A stretch of DNA of 64,000 nt from JBJHAX01 sp050480705. GTDB lineage: Bacteria > Actinomycetota > Nitriliruptoria > Nitriliruptorales > Nitriliruptoraceae. Under the pieces are notes generated by a model that was given only the letters and a program-made list of their open reading frames with translations, did no database searches and was not told the origin of the DNA. Positions 1 to 8,192 of the stretch are shown piece after piece. The DNA lies in assembly GCA_050480705.1 (NCBI GenBank), contig JBJHAX010000009.1:1-64000 (forward strand), given 5' to 3'. The position numbers and the translations under genes were made by a program. Position 1 is the stretch's first letter. Every line of letters starts with the position of its first letter.

Positions 1-2
1 GG

Positions 3-1502
3 GTCGTCGAACTGTTCCTCAGGGCGGCTGACCGTCAGCCTTCCTCGCTGGCGGTGCGCACGGTGTCCGAGTCGGTGACCTACCGGGCGCTGGAGGGGCT
101 GGCGGGCGGTGTCGCGCGTCGCTTGGAGGGGACTCGAGACGGGGCTGCGCTGCTACTGGCGACCACCGGGATCGACCTGGCTGCGGGCGCGCTTGGGGTG
201 CTGGCCAGCGGCAGGGCTCTCGTCCCGGTCGATCCACGCTCGCCACCCGACCGAATCGCCGAGCTGGCGCAGACCGCCGACGCATCGAGCGTGGTGACGA
301 GCGATCTCGAGCTGGTCGGCGCTGTGGGCCTCGCGTCCGACGTGTCGGTTGTCGCCACGCGCGGGTCTGCGCCCGCGCCGCTTGAGCCGCGACCAGTCGA
401 CGAAGGGTCGGTGGCGATGATCGGTTTTACCTCGGGAACCACAGGGGGGCCTCCGCGACTGGTCGGTGAAACACACAAACAGATCATCACGCAAGCAAAC
501 CAGCATGCGCTGGGTGATCCGGATGCGCACGAGCGCGTCGGCACGCTGCTCGGCGCCACGCGGTCGGTCGTGCGGCGTGTGTTGTTCCCGCTGATCGACG
601 GTGGGATCGTCAGCTGTCTCGATGCGCGCACGGCCGACCCGATCGATCTCGTGCGAACGTTCGCAGACCACGACGTGACCTATCTGATGGTCATCTCGAC
701 ATACCTGCGCCGGATGCTCGGCGCGGTTGACGTCGGTCCTGCACTGCCCTCGCTGCGAGTGCTGGTCTCGAACGGGGAGTCCATCGAGTGGAGCGACGTG
801 GCCGCGATCCGTGAGCGGCTGTCCAGATCCTGCCAGGTCAGGCACGGCTACGGGTTGAGCGAGGCCGGACGGGTCGCTCGGCGTCTCATCGAGCCGGATG
901 AGCCGATCGGCCAGGGAACGGTGCCCGTGGGCTGGCCGTACCCCTGGGCGGACATATCGATCGAGACCGAAACCGGCGAGCCGGTGCCCGACGGACAGGT
1001 CGGCGAGTTCGTCTTGACCTCCCGGATGATCCGTCCAGGTGTCGACGCCGACGAGCTTCCCGATGGCAGGCGCCGCTACCGCACCAGCGACCTTGGCTAC
1101 CGGATGCCCGACGGCCAGCTCGTCATCGTGGGCCGACGCGACCGTATGGTCAAGATCGGCGGTATCCGTATCGAACCCGAACGCGTCGAAGCGATCCTGC
1201 GCCAGGTCGACGGCATCCGTGAGGTCGTCGTGCTGCGCACACACGGCGACGACGCCACCGCCGGCCTGGTGGCGCACATCGCCGGTGACCCCGGCGACCA
1301 CACCGTCGAACGGACCCTGACAGCGCACGCAACCCAGCGACTCCACGAAGCGGCCGTGCCGACACAGTTCGTGTGGCACCCACAAGGCCTGCCGACCCTG
1401 CCCAGCGGCAAAATCAACATCGTGGCGCTTGAACTGAACGGCGCGGGACGCGACAGCGCTGCCGTGCAGGTGCCCAGCGACCCATCCACCGGACCCGAGT
1501 GA
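3..1502 (+). CDS. AMP-binding adenylation enzyme, 5' end outside window
   Basis: This is an ANL-superfamily adenylate-forming enzyme (acyl-CoA synthetase or stand-alone NRPS-type adenylation protein). The first ATG/GTG-type start in the window is GTG 54, but the frame is open to the left edge and the upstream residues (VVELFLRAADRQPSSLAV) resemble an adenylation-domain N-terminus, so the true start is outside. Visible motifs: the A3 phosphate loop GFTSGTTGGPP, the region around GYGLSEAGR, the TSDLGYR acid motif, the hinge and A8 motif GRRDRMVKIGGIRIEPE, and the A10 lysine in LPSGKIN near the C-terminus. No carrier or condensation domain follows, so it is free-standing. The substrate cannot be read from sequence. 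Its place at the edge of a glycan locus suggests acylation or aminoacylation of a sugar or carrier, which is inference. Confidence 0.85.
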   Translation, partial: VVELFLRAADRQPSSLAVRTVSESVTYRALEGLAGGVARRLEGTRDGAALLLATTGIDLAAGALGVLASGRALVPVDPRSPPDRIAELAQTADASSVVTSDLELVGAVGLASDVSVVATRGSAPAPLEPRPVDEGSVAMIGFTSGTTGGPPRLVGETHKQIITQANQHALGDPDAHERVGTLLGATRSVVRRVLFPLIDGGIVSCLDARTADPIDLVRTFADHDVTYLMVISTYLRRMLGAVDVGPALPSLRVLVSNGESIEWSDVAAIRERLSRSCQVRHGYGLSEAGRVARRLIEPDEPIGQGTVPVGWPYPWADISIETETGEPVPDGQVGEFVLTSRMIRPGVDADELPDGRRRYRTSDLGYRMPDGQLVIVGRRDRMVKIGGIRIEPERVEAILRQVDGIREVVVLRTHGDDATAGLVAHIAGDPGDHTVERTLTAHATQRLHEAAVPTQFVWHPQGLPTLPSGKINIVALELNGAGRDSAAVQVPSDPSTGPE

Positions 1503-1652
1503 CCGTGTTCGGCGCCGTGCCGACAGCAGCTCAACCGCAGGCCATGGTCCTCTCGCACCGATCGCACAACGCTGACGATCGAACAGCACAAGAGACCCGC
1601 GTCTGCTTCGGTCTGCCCTTCGAGACCGGACGCGACAACAATTGACGTCAGG

Positions 1653-2459
1653 GTGATCGTGCGAGTCATCGAATTCGTCGGACCCTCCGGCGCTGGAAAA
1701 TCGAGCCTGTGCGACCTCGCCCTGGCCGCGAGGAAGCGATCCGCCCAGTGGCGATCATTCGAGGAGATCCGACGCGATATCTCCCTCGAACTGACCGAAC
1801 GCCCGGGACACGATGAGGCTCGACGTGGCCGAGCCAGGCGGTGACGACGGCGCGCAGCGTCATCATCTGTCGGCCCGAGCGAGCGCGATCCGGTCGTTGC
1901 ACGCTACGAGCGTCGCGCCTGGAAGCAGGCCCTGTCCCCTGGGTCTGCGTTTTCCATCGTCTTCGATCAATGGATCGAGTCCCTGTCGCGACCCGACAAA
2001 TCGGCGCTGGAGCGCTGGAACTCGATCAACTTCTTCTACCGCAGTCGCATGACCGAGTTCGTTGTCCTCCACTTCCTGAACCCGTCGGTCACAGGCGTCC
2101 ACGACTCCGGATTGTTCCAGAACGCCGGCCTCGACGAGCGAACCTCCGAAGGGCTGCGGGCTGGAGACGGCGTCGTCCCGGACGCCGCGATCGTCGTCCA
2201 CATTTCGATGGACGAGAATCTCCGCTGACGTGAGAAGCGTGTTGCGGCCGGGCGGCCGACGTACCTCGAGCGGGGCAAGTCCCCGGACGAGCTCTATGCG
2301 CTGTGCGAGCGTTCCCATGCCCGCGCCGAGGTCAAGCACAGGATGTTGGACCGTCTGGGTGTGCCTCAGAGGCACATCGATGCCGAGGACGATCCGAGCA
2401 TCAACGTCCGGCACTGCCTCGAGGCGCTTGACGCGTTCACAGCCTCATGGTCGAACTGA
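1653..2459 (+). pseudogene. Decayed P-loop NTPase (kinase-like)
   Basis: The N-terminus has a clean Walker A loop (EFVGPSGAGKSS, residues about 7-18), as in small-molecule or nucleotide kinases. The reading frame of GTG 1653 is the best coding frame at both ends but not throughout. From about 1817 to 1882 the high-GC3 frame is another one (GSTWPSQAVTTARSVIICRPER). Coding then returns to the first frame at about 1884 (DPVVARYERRAWKQ). A CGAG-CGAG duplication at 1875-1882 would account for the second shift. In the restored frame a TGA lies at 2226-2228 between arginine codons, and coding-like sequence (YLERGKSPDELYALCERSH) continues to TGA 2457-2459. I read this as two compensating frameshifts plus one nonsense codon in a gene of about 265 residues. 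The family beyond P-loop NTPase is not identified. Confidence 0.6.
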
Positions 2460-2724
2460 CCCGCCACTGCGAGGCGCTCCCGTCCTCATGGCGCCCCGCT
2501 GCGCAACGGTCACCCAGCCGACATCGACGTCTCCTCGACCGCCACCGATGCTCGCCTGACGCGTCGAGATCACACAGGGCACCCCAACGTCTCCAGACAA
2601 CCCGGAGGAGTTCAATCTTCGAGGGCCGTCACCAGGTCGTCCACGGACACGAGACGTAGCGCGTCGCTCAGTGCTACCTCGACGACGAAGGACTGATCTG
2701 CGCCGAGTTCGAGAGGAAGTCACG

Positions 2725-5049
2725 TCATACGACGCCGAGCGACCGGTACACCTCGAGGTAGCGCTCGGCGTTGCGTTCCCAGGTGTGATGGGTGAGGACC
2801 TGCTCGCGGGCCGCACGGCCGAGCGTCTCGCGCCTGTCGGGGTCGTCGACGAGTTCGCGCATGCGCGTAGAAAGGTCGTCTGGGTCCTCGGGTTCGAATA
2901 CCAGGCCGGTCACGCCGTCCTCGACGATGTCGCGCAGCACGGGCGTGCCCGACACGACCATCGCTCGACGTGTCGCCATCGCCTCATAGGGCTTCAACGG
3001 GCTCACCAGCCGGCACACCCGCGCGTTGGTGCGGGGCACGACGAACACGTCGATGAGCCGGTAGTAGTCGCCGACCTGCGCGTGCGGCACCCGACCGGTG
3101 AAGATCACCTCTTCGGCGATACCCAGGGTCCGTGCCTGGCGTTCGAGTTCGGGACGCACCGCCCCGTCACCCACCAGCAGGCCCCGCACCGGCGCGCCCG
3201 AGCGCCGCAGCGTCGCGATGGCGTCGAGCAGGATGTGGATGCCTTCGTAGCCGACGAAGCTCGACACGTAGCCGACGACGACCTCGCCGTCGGCAATGCC
3301 GAGGTCGGCGGCGAGTTCGGTGTCGCGGTCACATTCGGGGAAGTCGTCGGGTGACACGGCGTTGGGTGCGAGGCTGATCCGTTCGGCGTCGACGCCGCGG
3401 GCGACGAGTTCGTCGCGCATGGTCGGCGCGAGCGTGACGACGTGCGCGGCCCGTTGGGCGACTTCGAGTTCGCGTTCACGGCGCAGCCGGTAGGTGTCAC
3501 GGTCCATGGCGTGCTCGCCGTGGCGGGCGAGCCACGTCTCCTCCCAGAAGCCGCGCATCTCGTAGATCACCGGGATGCCGAGCCGCTCCCCCGCCTCGAT
3601 CGCGACTACGCCGTTGCGAAAGTCGCTGGCGGCATGAAGCGCGGCGGGACACAGCTCACGGGCACGTTCGACGAGCGCGTCGACGTGGCGGCGCAACCGT
3701 TCGTCGAGTGGGATCGGCAGGCGGGCGTCGGCGGGAACGGGCAGGCGGTGATGGGGCACGCCGTCGACGTCCTCGACACGGTCGGGCTCGTGGCCGTCCT
3801 CCCAGGGAAAACCGAGCTGGGAGACGACCTGTGCGTCGATGCCGAGGGCCCGCTGGGCACGCACCGTGTGGTGGGTGCGCACGGCATAGCCCGACGACGC
3901 ATACGGCACGGTGCGGCCGACGACATGCAGGATCCGACCGGCGACCGGCGGACCCGCGCTTCCGTCTGGCGCACTCGCGTGCGGGGCAGCGTCGCCGGGT
4001 GGTTGCCGCCAGGCGTCGGTGAACACGGCGAGCACGCCGGCGGCCAGGTCGCGCGCCTGGCGAAGCTCGGGGTGCTCCGGGTATGCGGCGACGGCGTCGT
4101 CGGCGAACGCGGCGGCGAGCTCGAGGTGGCCGTCGTCACGAAGCGCGTGGATCAGCTCGAGGCAGGCGTCCTCGCCGCGCCGGTTCGCGGGCAGGCCGGT
4201 GAGCAGCTCGTGCGCGCCGGCGGCGTCGCCGATGCGTCCACGGAAGAACGCGACGGCGCGCACCGCGTCGGGGCTCGCGTCACCTTCAAGCTCGCCGATC
4301 TCGCGCGCGGCATCGTCGGCGCGGCCGAGTTCGACGAGCGTGACCGCACGGGCAGCGCGGGCGCCGGGGGCGCCGCCCGTGGCGCCGACGAGCCGTTCGG
4401 CGACCTCGAGGGCGAGTTCGAGTTCGCGGGCCCGCATCACCCCGACCCACGCCCAGCGCAGCTCGGCGTCGGTCGCATCCGGTGAAGCGAGCAGCCGCCG
4501 CCAGCAGGCGACGCTGCGGGGCCGGTCTCCCAGCTGCTGGTAGAGGATGCCCAGATGCACCACCGCCGGGCACCAGACCGGCTCGGACTCAGCGGCCGTC
4601 TCACCGGCCAGCCGCGACTCCTCGAGTCGTCCCAACCGCCGCAGGGTGACCGCACGCCACGTCCAGGTGTTGGGGGTCGGGCCGGCTTCGTGGTGTGCGC
4701 GGTCGAACCAGTGGAGCGCGTCCGCATCGTCGCGCCGGTCGAGCGAGAGCCGTGCACGGCGCAGCAGCGCCACTTCGTGCAGCCGCCGGGTGCCGGCACG
4801 GTCACGTCCGCGTGCACGGCGAGCGGTGGTGCGATCGATGATGCGCTCGAGCGCTGCCGTGTCGGTCAATTCGTGGGCGAGCGGGATCAGCAGCCAGGTG
4901 GGAAGCGGCAGCCGGCGTGCACGCAGCAGCACGCCGAGCAGGCGTTCGGTGCGGCGCACGACGACACGCAGGATGCGCCGGGCGGCCCGAACAGCCGGAC
5001 GCAGGAATGCGAGGCGCCGACGCAGCGGCGCCGTCGTGCGCCGGCTCAC
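2725..5049 (-). CDS. TPR-like repeat protein fused to GT4 glycosyltransferase
   Basis: The protein has about 774 residues. A basic N-terminus is followed by an alpha-helical, TPR-like region (about residues 90-340, repeats such as ALHWFDRAHHEAG and LGILYQQLGD). A GT-B glycosyltransferase of family 4 follows from about residue 371 (GRILHVVGRTVPYASSGYA). The donor-site motif near residue 689 (KPYEAMATRRAMVVS) carries the usual acidic residue. The start is taken as GTG 5049 because it overlaps the guaB3 stop by 4 bp (GTGA), implying translational coupling; the frame is open further upstream only as a shadow of guaB3. It probably transfers a nucleotide-sugar residue onto a growing surface glycan at the cytoplasmic membrane. 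Acceptor and sugar are unknown. The protein-interaction domain suggests recruitment to an assembly complex. Confidence 0.85.
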   Translation of the reverse strand: MSRRTTAPLRRRLAFLRPAVRAARRILRVVVRRTERLLGVLLRARRLPLPTWLLIPLAHELTDTAALERIIDRTTARRARGRDRAGTRRLHEVALLRRARLSLDRRDDADALHWFDRAHHEAGPTPNTWTWRAVTLRRLGRLEESRLAGETAAESEPVWCPAVVHLGILYQQLGDRPRSVACWRRLLASPDATDAELRWAWVGVMRARELELALEVAERLVGATGGAPGARAARAVTLVELGRADDAAREIGELEGDASPDAVRAVAFFRGRIGDAAGAHELLTGLPANRRGEDACLELIHALRDDGHLELAAAFADDAVAAYPEHPELRQARDLAAGVLAVFTDAWRQPPGDAAPHASAPDGSAGPPVAGRILHVVGRTVPYASSGYAVRTHHTVRAQRALGIDAQVVSQLGFPWEDGHEPDRVEDVDGVPHHRLPVPADARLPIPLDERLRRHVDALVERARELCPAALHAASDFRNGVVAIEAGERLGIPVIYEMRGFWEETWLARHGEHAMDRDTYRLRRERELEVAQRAAHVVTLAPTMRDELVARGVDAERISLAPNAVSPDDFPECDRDTELAADLGIADGEVVVGYVSSFVGYEGIHILLDAIATLRRSGAPVRGLLVGDGAVRPELERQARTLGIAEEVIFTGRVPHAQVGDYYRLIDVFVVPRTNARVCRLVSPLKPYEAMATRRAMVVSGTPVLRDIVEDGVTGLVFEPEDPDDLSTRMRELVDDPDRRETLGRAAREQVLTHHTWERNAERYLEVYRSLGVV

Positions 5050-6167
5050 GGCCGGCACGACGCGGCGACCGACAGGTCGACGTCGCGCAGCTCGACGAGC
5101 CGCTGGCAGCCGGTGACCCCCATCGCGCGGCGAAGCCCGCCAATCAGGTTCACCGACCCGTCGTCGCGGTGCGCGGGGCCGCGAAGCACGACCTCCATGG
5201 GCCCGAGCGGATCGAGGCGCACGTAGCGTCCGCGGGGCAGTTCGTGGTGGGCGGCAGACAGCCCCCAGTAGGCGCCGTGGCCGGGAGCTTCGTCGGCGCT
5301 CGCGAGCGGACGGCCGAGCATCACCGCATCCGCGCCACACGCGAACGCCTTGGCGAGGTCCCCGCCGGTGGTCATCCCGCCTGCGGCGATCACCTGCACG
5401 TAGCGCCCCGACTCTTCGAGGTAGCGGGCACGGGCGGAGGCGACCTCAGCGATGGCGGTGGCGAGCGGCACATGCACACCGAGCGCAGCCGCAGTCGTCG
5501 ACACCGACGACGCACCCATGCCGACCAGCACCCCCACCGCACCGGTGCGCATCAGGTGCAGCGCCGGCTGGGCGTGCGCGACGCCACCGACGACGACCGG
5601 GATGTCGTAGCGGGCGGTGAACGAGCGCAGGTCGAGCGGCTGTTCACCTTCAGCGGCGACATGCTGGGCGGTGACGGTGACCCCGTGGACGACGAGCAGG
5701 TCGAGGCCCGCCTCGAGCGCCGCGGCGTGGTAGCGCTCGACCTTCTGCGGGGTGAGCGACCCGGCGGCGAACCCGTTGGCGCGCAGCTGCTCGATGCGCC
5801 GGCCGATGAGCTCCTCGCGCACCGGCACGTCGTAGAGCTCCTGCAAGCGAACGGTCGCGTCCGGTCCGGGGGCGAGCCCAGCGATCTCGGCGAGCACCTC
5901 GTCGGGTTCGTCGTAGCGGGTCCAGAGCCCTTCGAGATTGAGCACGCCGACGCCGCCGAGGCTGCCGAGCAGACCGGCGGAAGACGGCGAGACGACCGCG
6001 TCGAGCGGGGCGCCGAGGACCGGCAGGTCGAAGCGGTAGGCGTCGAGCTGCCAGGACACGTCGACCTGCGATTCGGCGCGTGTACGCCGGCGCGGCACGA
6101 GGCTCACGTCGTCGAGTTCGAACCCGGCGCGCGCGATTCGGGCGCCGCCGATGGTCGTCTCGAGCAT
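5046..6167 (-). CDS. guaB3: GuaB3-type IMP dehydrogenase family protein
   Basis: This 373-residue TIM-barrel protein matches the actinobacterial GuaB3 group in length and in signatures: the N-terminal LDDVSLVPRRRTR segment, WQLDAYRFDLPV, GGVGVLNLEGL, and the flavin/nucleotide-type phosphate site VIAAGGMTTGGDLAKA. The loop that holds the catalytic cysteine in true IMP dehydrogenases reads GASSVSTTAAALG here, with no cysteine, so canonical IMP oxidation by a thioimidate intermediate is not expected. It has no CBS domains. The start ATG 6167 gives the family N-terminus and faces a divergent DUF5319-like gene across 96 bp, a probable shared promoter region. The stop overlaps the start of the downstream glycosyltransferase, an unusual partner for a purine gene. 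Confidence 0.88.
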   Translation of the reverse strand: MLETTIGGARIARAGFELDDVSLVPRRRTRAESQVDVSWQLDAYRFDLPVLGAPLDAVVSPSSAGLLGSLGGVGVLNLEGLWTRYDEPDEVLAEIAGLAPGPDATVRLQELYDVPVREELIGRRIEQLRANGFAAGSLTPQKVERYHAAALEAGLDLLVVHGVTVTAQHVAAEGEQPLDLRSFTARYDIPVVVGGVAHAQPALHLMRTGAVGVLVGMGASSVSTTAAALGVHVPLATAIAEVASARARYLEESGRYVQVIAAGGMTTGGDLAKAFACGADAVMLGRPLASADEAPGHGAYWGLSAAHHELPRGRYVRLDPLGPMEVVLRGPAHRDDGSVNLIGGLRRAMGVTGCQRLVELRDVDLSVAASCRP

Positions 6168-6263
6168 GCGGGCTCCTGGTGAGGGCGCAGGCCAGCCTAC
6201 TTGCCCCATCCGCGGAGCCCGACGGCCCGCGGATACGCTGCGTGACACGACGACGGAGAACGT

Positions 6264-6857
6264 GTGACCGACGACAACGACGAACGCGACGACGACTTCG
6301 GCGACGACGAGTTCGATGGCTCGTTCGACGACGACCTCGACGACGGGGTCGAAGCGGAAGCGTCCGCGTTCGAGATGCTCGACGAACGCGAAGCGGCGAT
6401 GGTCGAGCAGGACCTCGCCGACCTGGACGAGTTCGAGGCGGCGTTCGGCTCCGAGGGCTACCGGGGTGTGGCCGTGTGGTGCCACGACTGCGCCGAGGAG
6501 CACTACTACCCGTGGGCGATGCTGCGCGAGAACCTGACGTTGCTGCTGCGTACCGGCGAGGCGCCCGTCCACGAGCCGGCGTTCGCACCCGAACCGTCCC
6601 GCTACGTGCCCTGGGACTATGCGCGCGGCTACGTCGACGCGTTGCGTGACGCCGGCCTGGCCGATCTGGATGCCACCGGTGCGTGCCCCCGCTGCGGACT
6701 CGAGCTTGGTGAGGGCGGCAAGAAGGCCAACTTCTGTCCCCGCTGCGGCGGGCCGCTGCTGGGCGCGCGGCTCGCCGACGCGCTCGCCGCCGCCGGCCTC
6801 GACGAAGAGGCGGTCCACCGCATCCTCGGCTCCATCGGGCTGCCCCGGCCGACCTGA
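6264..6857 (+). CDS. DUF5319-like zinc-binding protein
   Basis: This 197-residue protein opens with a strongly acidic stretch (residues 2-40, many Asp/Glu). A conserved-looking core follows, starting VWCHDCAEEHYYPWAMLREN with Cys73/Cys76, then PVHEPAFAPEPSRYVPWDYARGY. The C-terminal zinc ribbon uses CPRC (141-144) and CPRC (158-161). The core resembles DUF5319 proteins of Actinobacteria, which I recall being encoded near guaB genes, and the divergent neighbour is guaB3. The added C-terminal ribbon makes it longer than the typical member. The start is GTG 6264, preceded by a GGAG at 6254-6257. The function is unknown; nucleic-acid or protein binding is only a guess. Confidence 0.7.
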   Translation: MTDDNDERDDDFGDDEFDGSFDDDLDDGVEAEASAFEMLDEREAAMVEQDLADLDEFEAAFGSEGYRGVAVWCHDCAEEHYYPWAMLRENLTLLLRTGEAPVHEPAFAPEPSRYVPWDYARGYVDALRDAGLADLDATGACPRCGLELGEGGKKANFCPRCGGPLLGARLADALAAAGLDEEAVHRILGSIGLPRPT

Positions 6858-6870
6858 CCCCTATCGGCCG

Positions 6871-7824
6871 TCAGGTCGAGATGTCAGCGTCGCGGTACCA
6901 GGCGACGGTGCGCGCGAGCCCTTCCCGCAACGGCGTCGTGGCGTGCCATCCGAGGATCGTCTGCGCGCGGGTGATGTCGGGCCGTCGCACCTCGGGGTCG
7001 TCGACCGGACGGGGATGCTCGACGATCGTGGAGGTCGAGCCGACGACGTCGACGATCGCGCGCGCCAACTTGAGGATCGACAGCTCCTCGTCGCTGCCCA
7101 GGTTCACCGGTTCGGACTCGTCGGCGAGCAGCAGCCGTACGAGCCCGTCGACGAGATCGTCGACGTAGACCAGCGAGCGGGTCTGGGCGCCGCTTCCGTG
7201 GACGGTCAGCGGCTCGTTGTCGAGCGCCTGGGTGATGAACGTCGGAACGGCCCTCCCATCGTCCATGCGCATCCGGGGTCCGTAGGTGTTGAAGATGCGT
7301 GCGACCCGCACCTCGACGTCGTGGGTGCGGTGGTAGGCGTAGGTGAGCGCTTCGGCGTACCGCTTCGCTTCGTCGTAGACCCCGCGCGGCCCGATCGGGT
7401 TGACGTGCCCCCAGTAGGTCTCGGGCTGCGGGTGGACCTGCGGGTCGCCGTACACCTCGGAGGTCGACGCGAGCAGGAACCGGGCCTGTTTCGCCTTCGC
7501 GAGTCCGAGTGCGTTGTGGGTGCCGAGCGCCCCGACCTTCAACGTTTGGATGGGCAGACGCAGGTAGTCGATCGGCGAGGCAGGCGAAGCGAGGTGCACG
7601 ACCGCATCGACCGGACCGGGGACGAACAGATACTCAGTGACATCTTGGCGCACGAACACGAACCGCGGATTGCCGAGGTGGTGCGCGACGTTGTGCTCGT
7701 CACCGGTCGAGAGGTTGTCCAAGCACACGACCGAGGCGCCTTCGCCAATTAGGTGATCGAGCAAGTGTGACCCAAGGAAGCCAGCGCCTCCTGTCACGAC
7801 TATCCGCGATCCTTCGATATCCAC
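6871..7824 (-). CDS. UDP-glucuronate decarboxylase-like SDR
   Basis: This is an extended short-chain dehydrogenase of about 317 residues. It has the NAD-binding VTGGAGFLGSH at its N-terminus, the active-site STSEVYGDP and the catalytic pair Tyr150/Lys154 in VYDEAKR. The string YWGHVNPIGPR just before the Tyr is characteristic of UDP-xylose synthase (UDP-glucuronate decarboxylase), which oxidises UDP-GlcA at C4, loses CO2 and reduces it to UDP-xylose. The start is placed at GTG 7824 because a strong GGGGAGGA lies 9 bases upstream; a GTG at 7848 in the same frame is possible. It would use the product of the UDP-glucose dehydrogenase at 44.9-46.2 kb, tying both loci to one polysaccharide. dTDP-glucose dehydratase activity is less likely given the signature. 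Confidence 0.85.
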   Translation of the reverse strand: MDIEGSRIVVTGGAGFLGSHLLDHLIGEGASVVCLDNLSTGDEHNVAHHLGNPRFVFVRQDVTEYLFVPGPVDAVVHLASPASPIDYLRLPIQTLKVGALGTHNALGLAKAKQARFLLASTSEVYGDPQVHPQPETYWGHVNPIGPRGVYDEAKRYAEALTYAYHRTHDVEVRVARIFNTYGPRMRMDDGRAVPTFITQALDNEPLTVHGSGAQTRSLVYVDDLVDGLVRLLLADESEPVNLGSDEELSILKLARAIVDVVGSTSTIVEHPRPVDDPEVRRPDITRAQTILGWHATTPLREGLARTVAWYRDADIST

Positions 7825-8192
7825 GATCGAACGTCCTCCCCGGGTCACGATTACGCACGATGTGCCACAGTAATGCTTCCCGCGTGGTCACGTCCGTCGC
7901 ACTCCGACTCCTCGAACCGCGAACTGCCAGATCGACGGACCGGAACACGATCAGGCAGCGCCCGGGAGCTGCCTCCCGTCGTCAGGACGGGCCTGGCGAG
8001 GCGACAAGAAGGCGACCGACGACCCCGGGCGCGGCATCGGGGCAGCGCCAACGCCGCCGGACTGCGCCCACCCGCTTCAACAGCCCTACTCGGAAGGACC
8101 CAGGCGTGCACCACGTTGACGGTGCTACACAGATCGTGATTCGTGTTCCGGTGGGACGTCGTTGCCGCAATACCCGCCAATGCTTGAGGGGG
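7825..8192. other. Intergenic stretch without a convincing gene
   Basis: No frame shows a start with ribosome-binding site and coding bias. A 7-bp stem with 8-base loop (AGGCAGC/GCTGCCT) lies at 7953-7974, about 220 bases beyond the stop of the GT61 gene. It lacks a T-run, so it is not called a terminator. The stretch must also hold the promoter of the UDP-glucuronate decarboxylase-like gene if that gene is not read through from upstream. Confidence 0.5.

Noticed and set aside
153..1589. Long open frame on the minus strand opposite the adenylation enzyme
   Set aside because: It mirrors the coding strand of a clear AMP-binding protein; it shows no family motifs and is a GC3 shadow.
1842..2228. 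In-frame TGA codons read as selenocysteine or recoded
   Set aside because: The first TGA disappears when the local frameshifts are followed by coding bias, no SECIS-like hairpin was evident, and Arg-to-stop mutation explains the second.
2896..2907. GGTTCGAAT resembling a tRNA T-arm
   Set aside because: It lies within the GT4 coding sequence and no acceptor, D or anticodon stems can be placed around it.
5050..5340. N-terminal extension of the GT4 protein to position 5340
   Set aside because: It lies inside guaB3 on the same strand in another frame and is Arg-rich nonsense; the GTGA overlap gives a natural start.
7953..7974. Hairpin as rho-independent terminator of the GT61 gene
   Set aside because: The stem is 7 bp without a T-run and 220 bases from the stop codon.
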